Source of the DNA: Curtobacterium aurantiacum
GTDB lineage: Bacteria > Actinomycetota > Actinomycetes > Actinomycetales > Microbacteriaceae
Assembly (NCBI RefSeq): GCF_018598555.1
Contig: NZ_JAHEWN010000015.1
Span: forward strand, 26,612 to 90,611
DNA: 64,000 nt
Direction of reading: 5' to 3'
The notes beneath the pieces are model-generated. The model ran no database searches. It had not been told where the DNA came from and saw only the letters and a program-made list of their open reading frames with translations. This document shows, piece after piece, positions 60,744-64,000 of this stretch. The position numbers and the translations under genes are program-made. Every line of letters begins with the position of its first letter. The first letter of the stretch is position 1.

Positions 60744-61658
60744 GTGCGCACCATCCCCGCACTCCTGGTCACCATCGGTCTCGCGGTGTCCCTCACCGCC
60801 TGCGCCTCGAACGGTGCCGGCACCACGCCCTCGAGCTGTGCCGCTCCCGGTTCCGCGTCCGAAGCGGTGACCGCCACCGGCAAGTTCGGGTCAGAGCCGA
60901 AGATCACCGTGCCGAAGGGCCTGACCACCAAGGGCACCCAGGTGTCGGTGCTCACACAGGGCAACGGTCGCGCGATCGACGACGGCACCCCCGTCCTGGT
61001 CGAGTACACCCTGGTCGACGGCTCCACCGGCGAGGTCGCCCAGACCAGCGGGTACTCGGGCCAGACGGCCCCGATCACCGCCGGCGCGAGCAACTACGGC
61101 GCCCTCGGTGCCTCGCTGCAGTGCGCCCACGTCGGCGACCGCCTCGCGGTGGCCCTGCCGAAGAGTGCGCTGAGCAGCACCGGCGGCAGCAGCTCGTCCT
61201 CCGAGAAGACCGAGGACGCCGTGATCGCCGTCATCGACGTCAAGCGCGCGTTCGACGCCCGCGCCACCGGCACCCCGCAGCTCGCCGGCGACAAGATGCC
61301 CGCCGTGGTGCTCGCCCCCTCCGGTGCCCCCGGCATCACGATCCCGTCGTGGAGCGCCCCGAAGTCGAACGAGACGCACCTGCTCCGCAAGGGCGACGGC
61401 CGCGAACTCACCGCGAAGGACACCGCGGTCATCAAGTACACCGCGGTCACGTGGGGTGCCGACCCGTCCGTCGCCGGCTCGAGCTGGACCGACGGTTCCG
61501 GCGCGCAGGCCATCCCCCTCACCAAGGGCCAGATCGACGAGGGTGTCCGGAACGCCATCGTCGGGCACCGTGTCGGTGACCAGGTGCTGGCCGTCGTCAA
61601 CCAGCAGGGGACCGCGTACGCGTACGTGATCGACGTCCTCGGAGCGATCTCGAGCTGA
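60744..61658 (+). CDS. FKBP-type peptidyl-prolyl isomerase lipoprotein
   Basis: 304-residue (from GTG 60744) exported lipoprotein. The signal peptide RTIPALLVTIGLAVSLTAC ends in an LTAC lipobox. Two related beta domains follow, the second (after about residue 200) with LLRKGDGRELTAKDTAVIKYTA and QAIPLTKGQIDEGVRNAIVG, which match the FKBP fold. Several active-site aromatic residues differ from classical FKBPs, so isomerase activity may be weak. GTG 60744 has GGAAAGAGGGTCC upstream; a leaderless GTG at 60711 is the alternative. It is followed by pafB/pafC as in relatives. Confidence 0.88.
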   Translation: MRTIPALLVTIGLAVSLTACASNGAGTTPSSCAAPGSASEAVTATGKFGSEPKITVPKGLTTKGTQVSVLTQGNGRAIDDGTPVLVEYTLVDGSTGEVAQTSGYSGQTAPITAGASNYGALGASLQCAHVGDRLAVALPKSALSSTGGSSSSSEKTEDAVIAVIDVKRAFDARATGTPQLAGDKMPAVVLAPSGAPGITIPSWSAPKSNETHLLRKGDGRELTAKDTAVIKYTAVTWGADPSVAGSSWTDGSGAQAIPLTKGQIDEGVRNAIVGHRVGDQVLAVVNQQGTAYAYVIDVLGAISS

Positions 61659-61684
61659 CCTCGATCGACCGTCCACCGACCGCG

Positions 61685-61712
61685 GCGCGGGTGCACTCCG
61701 GTGCACCCGCGC
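61685..61712 (+). terminator. Terminator after the FKBP gene
   Basis: GCGCGGGTGCAC (61685-61696) and GTGCACCCGCGC (61701-61712) are exact complements around a TCCG loop. It lies five bases before the pafB -10 box, so it ends one transcript right where the next begins. Confidence 0.7.
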
Positions 61713-61717
61713 TGCCG

Positions 61718-61723
61718 TAGGAT
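61718..61723 (+). promoter_or_regulatory. Leaderless -10 box of pafB
   Basis: TAGGAT at 61718-61723, six bases before GTG 61730. Confidence 0.6.
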
Positions 61724-61729
61724 CGGCTC

Positions 61730-62782
61730 GTGCCAGCGACCCGTGTGCCCCGTGTGCCCGCCGAGGAGCGGCTGTTCAGCCTCGTGCTCGCGCTGCTCTC
61801 GACGGAGTCCGGGCTGACCAAGGCCGAGATCCTGGCGAACGTGCAGGGCTACCGCCAGCGCTTCTCGCCCGGTGGCGACAACGCCTCGCTCGAGCGGCAG
61901 TTCGAACGCGACAAGGACGACGTCCGTGAGCTCGGCATCCCGCTCGAGACCATCGAGACACCGGGTTCCGCAGGCAACAACCAGACGCTGCGCTACCGGA
62001 TCCCGAAGGGCGAGTACGACCTCCCCGAGGACGTCCGGTTCACGCCGGACGAGTCGGCCCTGCTGTCCCTGGCCGCGATGGCCTGGCGCGAGGGCGCACT
62101 GTCCGCCGACTCCCGCCGCGGCCTGCTCAAGGTGCGGTCTGCCGGCGCCGAGGACGACGACGGTGCCCTGCAGCTCGGGGTCGACGCCTACGCCCCACGG
62201 CTCCGCGCCCGCGACGCGGCGTTCGAACCGCTGCGCTCGGCGCTCGACCGCGGAGCCGCCGTGCGCTTCGACTACATCACCCCCGGGCAGCACGACGCCC
62301 GTCGACGTGCGGTCGCTCCGCTCGCCCTCGTGCAGCACGGCGGTCGCTGGATGCTCGCCGCGCACGAGTTCGCGACGGCTTCCGACAAGAACTACCTGCT
62401 GTCCCGCATCGTCGGACCGGTCACCCAGTACGAGGTCGGTCAGCACACGGCGCCGGTCGGCGCGGCGGAGCGGACCCTCGCCGAGCTCGAGCGGATCTGG
62501 GCCGAGCGCACCGCACGCATCGCCGTAACGCCCGGGTCCGACGCGGAACGCCGACTCACCCGCCGTCGCGACACCGAGACCGACGCAGACGGCTCACTCG
62601 TGCTGCACCACGTCGACCCGCAGATCCTCGCCGAGGAACTCGCTGCCTTCGGGCCCGAGGTCCGGGTCCTCGAGCCCGACGACCTCCGCTCCCGCGTCGA
62701 GGAACGGCTCCGCGCCCTCGTTCGCGACCACAGCGACGACGAGCGTGCCGCAGTCCCCGGAGAGGACCCCGCTCGTGGCTGA
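61730..62782 (+). CDS. pafB: WYL-domain transcriptional regulator PafB
   Basis: 350-residue protein with an N-terminal helix-turn-helix (RLFSLVLALLSTESGLTKAEIL) and a WYL domain (residues about 165-250, with FDYITPGQHDARRRAVAPLALV and GRWMLAAHEF) plus a WCX extension. In mycobacteria, PafB and PafC form a complex that activates the LexA-independent DNA damage response. The GTG start is leaderless. pafC overlaps its end by eight bases. The name recalls pafA of the proteasome cluster, but PafBC works independently of it. Confidence 0.93.
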   Translation: MPATRVPRVPAEERLFSLVLALLSTESGLTKAEILANVQGYRQRFSPGGDNASLERQFERDKDDVRELGIPLETIETPGSAGNNQTLRYRIPKGEYDLPEDVRFTPDESALLSLAAMAWREGALSADSRRGLLKVRSAGAEDDDGALQLGVDAYAPRLRARDAAFEPLRSALDRGAAVRFDYITPGQHDARRRAVAPLALVQHGGRWMLAAHEFATASDKNYLLSRIVGPVTQYEVGQHTAPVGAAERTLAELERIWAERTARIAVTPGSDAERRLTRRRDTETDADGSLVLHHVDPQILAEELAAFGPEVRVLEPDDLRSRVEERLRALVRDHSDDERAAVPGEDPARG

Positions 62783-63746
62783 CGCCCAACCGTTGCAGGC
62801 CCAGGACAAGCTCGCGTTCCTGCTCGCCCTCGTGCCGTACCTGATCGACCGCGAGCGCGTCTCGGTGGCCGAAGCGGCCCGGCACTTCGGCGTGCCCGAG
62901 GCCCGGATCCGCCGTGCCGTCGAACTCATCGCGGTGTCCGGCGTGCCCGGCGAGACGATGCAGTACCAGCACGGCGACCTGTTCGACATCGCCTGGGACG
63001 ACTTCGACCAGAACGACATGATCGTGCTGACCAACCTCGTGGCGATCGACGACTCGCCCCGGCTGTCCGCCCGCGAGGCGTCGGCACTCATCGCCGGGCT
63101 GCAGTACCTGTCCGCGTTGCCCGAGGCCGCCGACCGTGACGCCATCCGCGCGCTCATGGCAAAGCTGTCCCGCGGTGCCGGGGGAGCGGCGTCGACCGTC
63201 GCCGTCGGGCAGGACCTGCACGACGTCGCGCTCGCCACCATCCGTCGTGCGATGTCCGATGGTCGGGGTCTCGTCTTCGAGTACGCCGGACCGCGCACCC
63301 AGGGCAGCACGCGTCGGGTCGACCCGCTCCGCGTCGAGTCGATCGACACCGACTGGTACCTCCGCGCATGGGACCTCGACCGGCAGGCGCTCCGGACGTT
63401 CCGGCTCGATCGCATGTCCGGGGCTCGCGTCGACGACCGCCCGGCCGAGAAGACGATCGACCAGGTCGTGATCCCGGACACCCTGTTCCAGCAGGCCGCC
63501 GACGACGTCATCGTCACGGTGGAGCTCGACTCGACCTCGCTGCCCCTGGTCGCCGACTTCCTGTCCGACACCGCCGACGCGCCCGACGACGATGGTCGTG
63601 TCCGCATCCGGCTCGCGGCGTCGCACGGGTTCGACGGCGTGGTCCGACTCGTCGCGGGGTTGCCCGGTCGCGCCGTGGTGCTCGACCCGCCCGCGGCCCG
63701 TGCCGCGGTGCGCGAATTCGCCGCCGCGGCCCTCGCCGCCGGCTGA
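62775..63746 (+). CDS. pafC: WYL-domain transcriptional regulator PafC
   Basis: 323-residue partner of PafB. It has a helix-turn-helix start (LIDRERVSVAEAARHFGVPEARI), a WYL domain around residues 155-225 (LVFEYAGPRTQGSTRRVDPL, DWYLRAWDLDRQALRTFRLD) and a WCX domain. GTG at 62775 follows GGAGAGGACC at a suitable distance; GTG 62745 further upstream is possible. It overlaps pafB, so the two are coupled, as expected for a heterodimer. The tatA/tatC genes that usually follow lie beyond the window. Confidence 0.93.
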   Translation: MADAQPLQAQDKLAFLLALVPYLIDRERVSVAEAARHFGVPEARIRRAVELIAVSGVPGETMQYQHGDLFDIAWDDFDQNDMIVLTNLVAIDDSPRLSAREASALIAGLQYLSALPEAADRDAIRALMAKLSRGAGGAASTVAVGQDLHDVALATIRRAMSDGRGLVFEYAGPRTQGSTRRVDPLRVESIDTDWYLRAWDLDRQALRTFRLDRMSGARVDDRPAEKTIDQVVIPDTLFQQAADDVIVTVELDSTSLPLVADFLSDTADAPDDDGRVRIRLAASHGFDGVVRLVAGLPGRAVVLDPPAARAAVREFAAAALAAG

Positions 63747-63807
63747 GCGTCCGCCGCTGCGGCCCGTTCGAGCGCTGCGCGTTCCGGCCAGTACGCCCGT
63801 TCTGATC

Positions 63808-64000
63808 AGGTACGCCCGATCTCGCTCGGTGCGCGTCGGGTGCCTGGTTGTTCCGGGCGTACCTGGTGTGTTGATCCGACCAGGTACGCCCGATCTCACC
63901 CGGTGAGCGCCGTGTGCCTGGTCGTTCCGGGCGTACCTGGTGTGTTGATCCGACCCGGTACGCCCGATCTCGCCAGGTATGCCCGATCCCGCCCCTGTCT
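63808..64000. repeat. ~75-base tandem repeat at the window end
   Basis: AGGTACGCCCGATCTC recurs at 63808, 63882 and about 63957, with conserved GTTCCGGGCGTACCTGGTGT between. The period is 74-75 bases. Each unit carries inverted GGTACGCCCG / CGGGCGTACC arms, so it can form hairpins. The spacer follows pafC and continues past the window edge. Confidence 0.85.

Noticed and set aside
1..64000. Prophage, insertion sequence or integrated plasmid
   Set aside because: No integrase, transposase, capsid, replication or toxin genes were seen, and gene style is uniform throughout.

Overview
The window is chromosomal DNA of a high-GC actinobacterium. The best reading is a Microbacteriaceae member, probably close to Curtobacterium; that name is an inference from gene content and style, not from a database match. 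Supporting signs are the very high GC, the gene for the actinobacterial RNA polymerase-binding protein RbpA next to secG, OpcA beside zwf, the mycothiol ligase mshC, pafB/pafC, zinc-free type B ribosomal protein L31, and many genes that start on GTG or ATG only 6-8 bases after a TANNNT -10 box (leaderless transcripts). I see no phage, transposase, plasmid or CRISPR features.

Layout. 1-1776 (+): end of pgk, tpiA, secG, rbpA. 2061-10378 (-): a sugar-phosphate block read tkt, tal, pgi, zwf, opcA, pgl, covering the pentose phosphate pathway plus glucose-6-phosphate isomerase. 10788-13190: the haem O and haem A synthase genes ctaB and ctaA, convergent. 13442-17657 (+): the iron-sulfur assembly operon sufB, sufD, a Rieske protein, sufC and a SufT-like protein. 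17957-23174: bioY, an ABC-F ATPase, a SURF1 operon and fabG. 23281-33968: serB, divergent glgC/glgA, an ABC ATPase, rpmE2, an exonuclease, trehalose synthase, an alpha/beta hydrolase with a glycosyltransferase, a membrane protein and a histidine phosphatase. 34091-35968: a sirtuin and a TrmH-type RNA methyltransferase, divergent around a 9-base repeat array.

35965-41423 is the most distinctive gene cluster. One arm is gntR, an acetamidase/formamidase-like gene and an amidase with an AtzH-like domain fused to its N-terminus. The other arm, transcribed divergently, is a cytosine-deaminase-like amidohydrolase and a DUF1097 membrane protein. A perfect FadR-type operator lies between the arms. It looks like a regulated route for taking up and dismantling a cyclic amide or ureide nitrogen source; the substrate is unknown.

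41449-53209 holds a D-Ala-D-Ala carboxypeptidase, a beta-lactamase-fold hydrolase, an SGNH hydrolase, an acyl-CoA dehydrogenase-like flavoprotein, dinB, a large superfamily II helicase, a small protein, a type II NADH dehydrogenase and a zinc alcohol dehydrogenase with a partner gene. 53593-63746 holds tRNA-Leu(GAG), an M20 peptidase, uppP, mshC, a PAC2 protein, a HAD phosphatase, trmI, an FKBP lipoprotein, pafB and pafC. This last block matches the neighbourhood of the actinobacterial Pup-proteasome locus, but the proteasome genes themselves are absent: only 42 bases separate trmI from the FKBP gene.

Intergenic DNA is unusually structured. A palindrome family built on GGGAGGC/GCCTCCC recurs about nine times, always at gene 3' ends. 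One copy looks inserted into one unit of a duplicated repeat. Several other spacers carry their own tandem or direct repeats.
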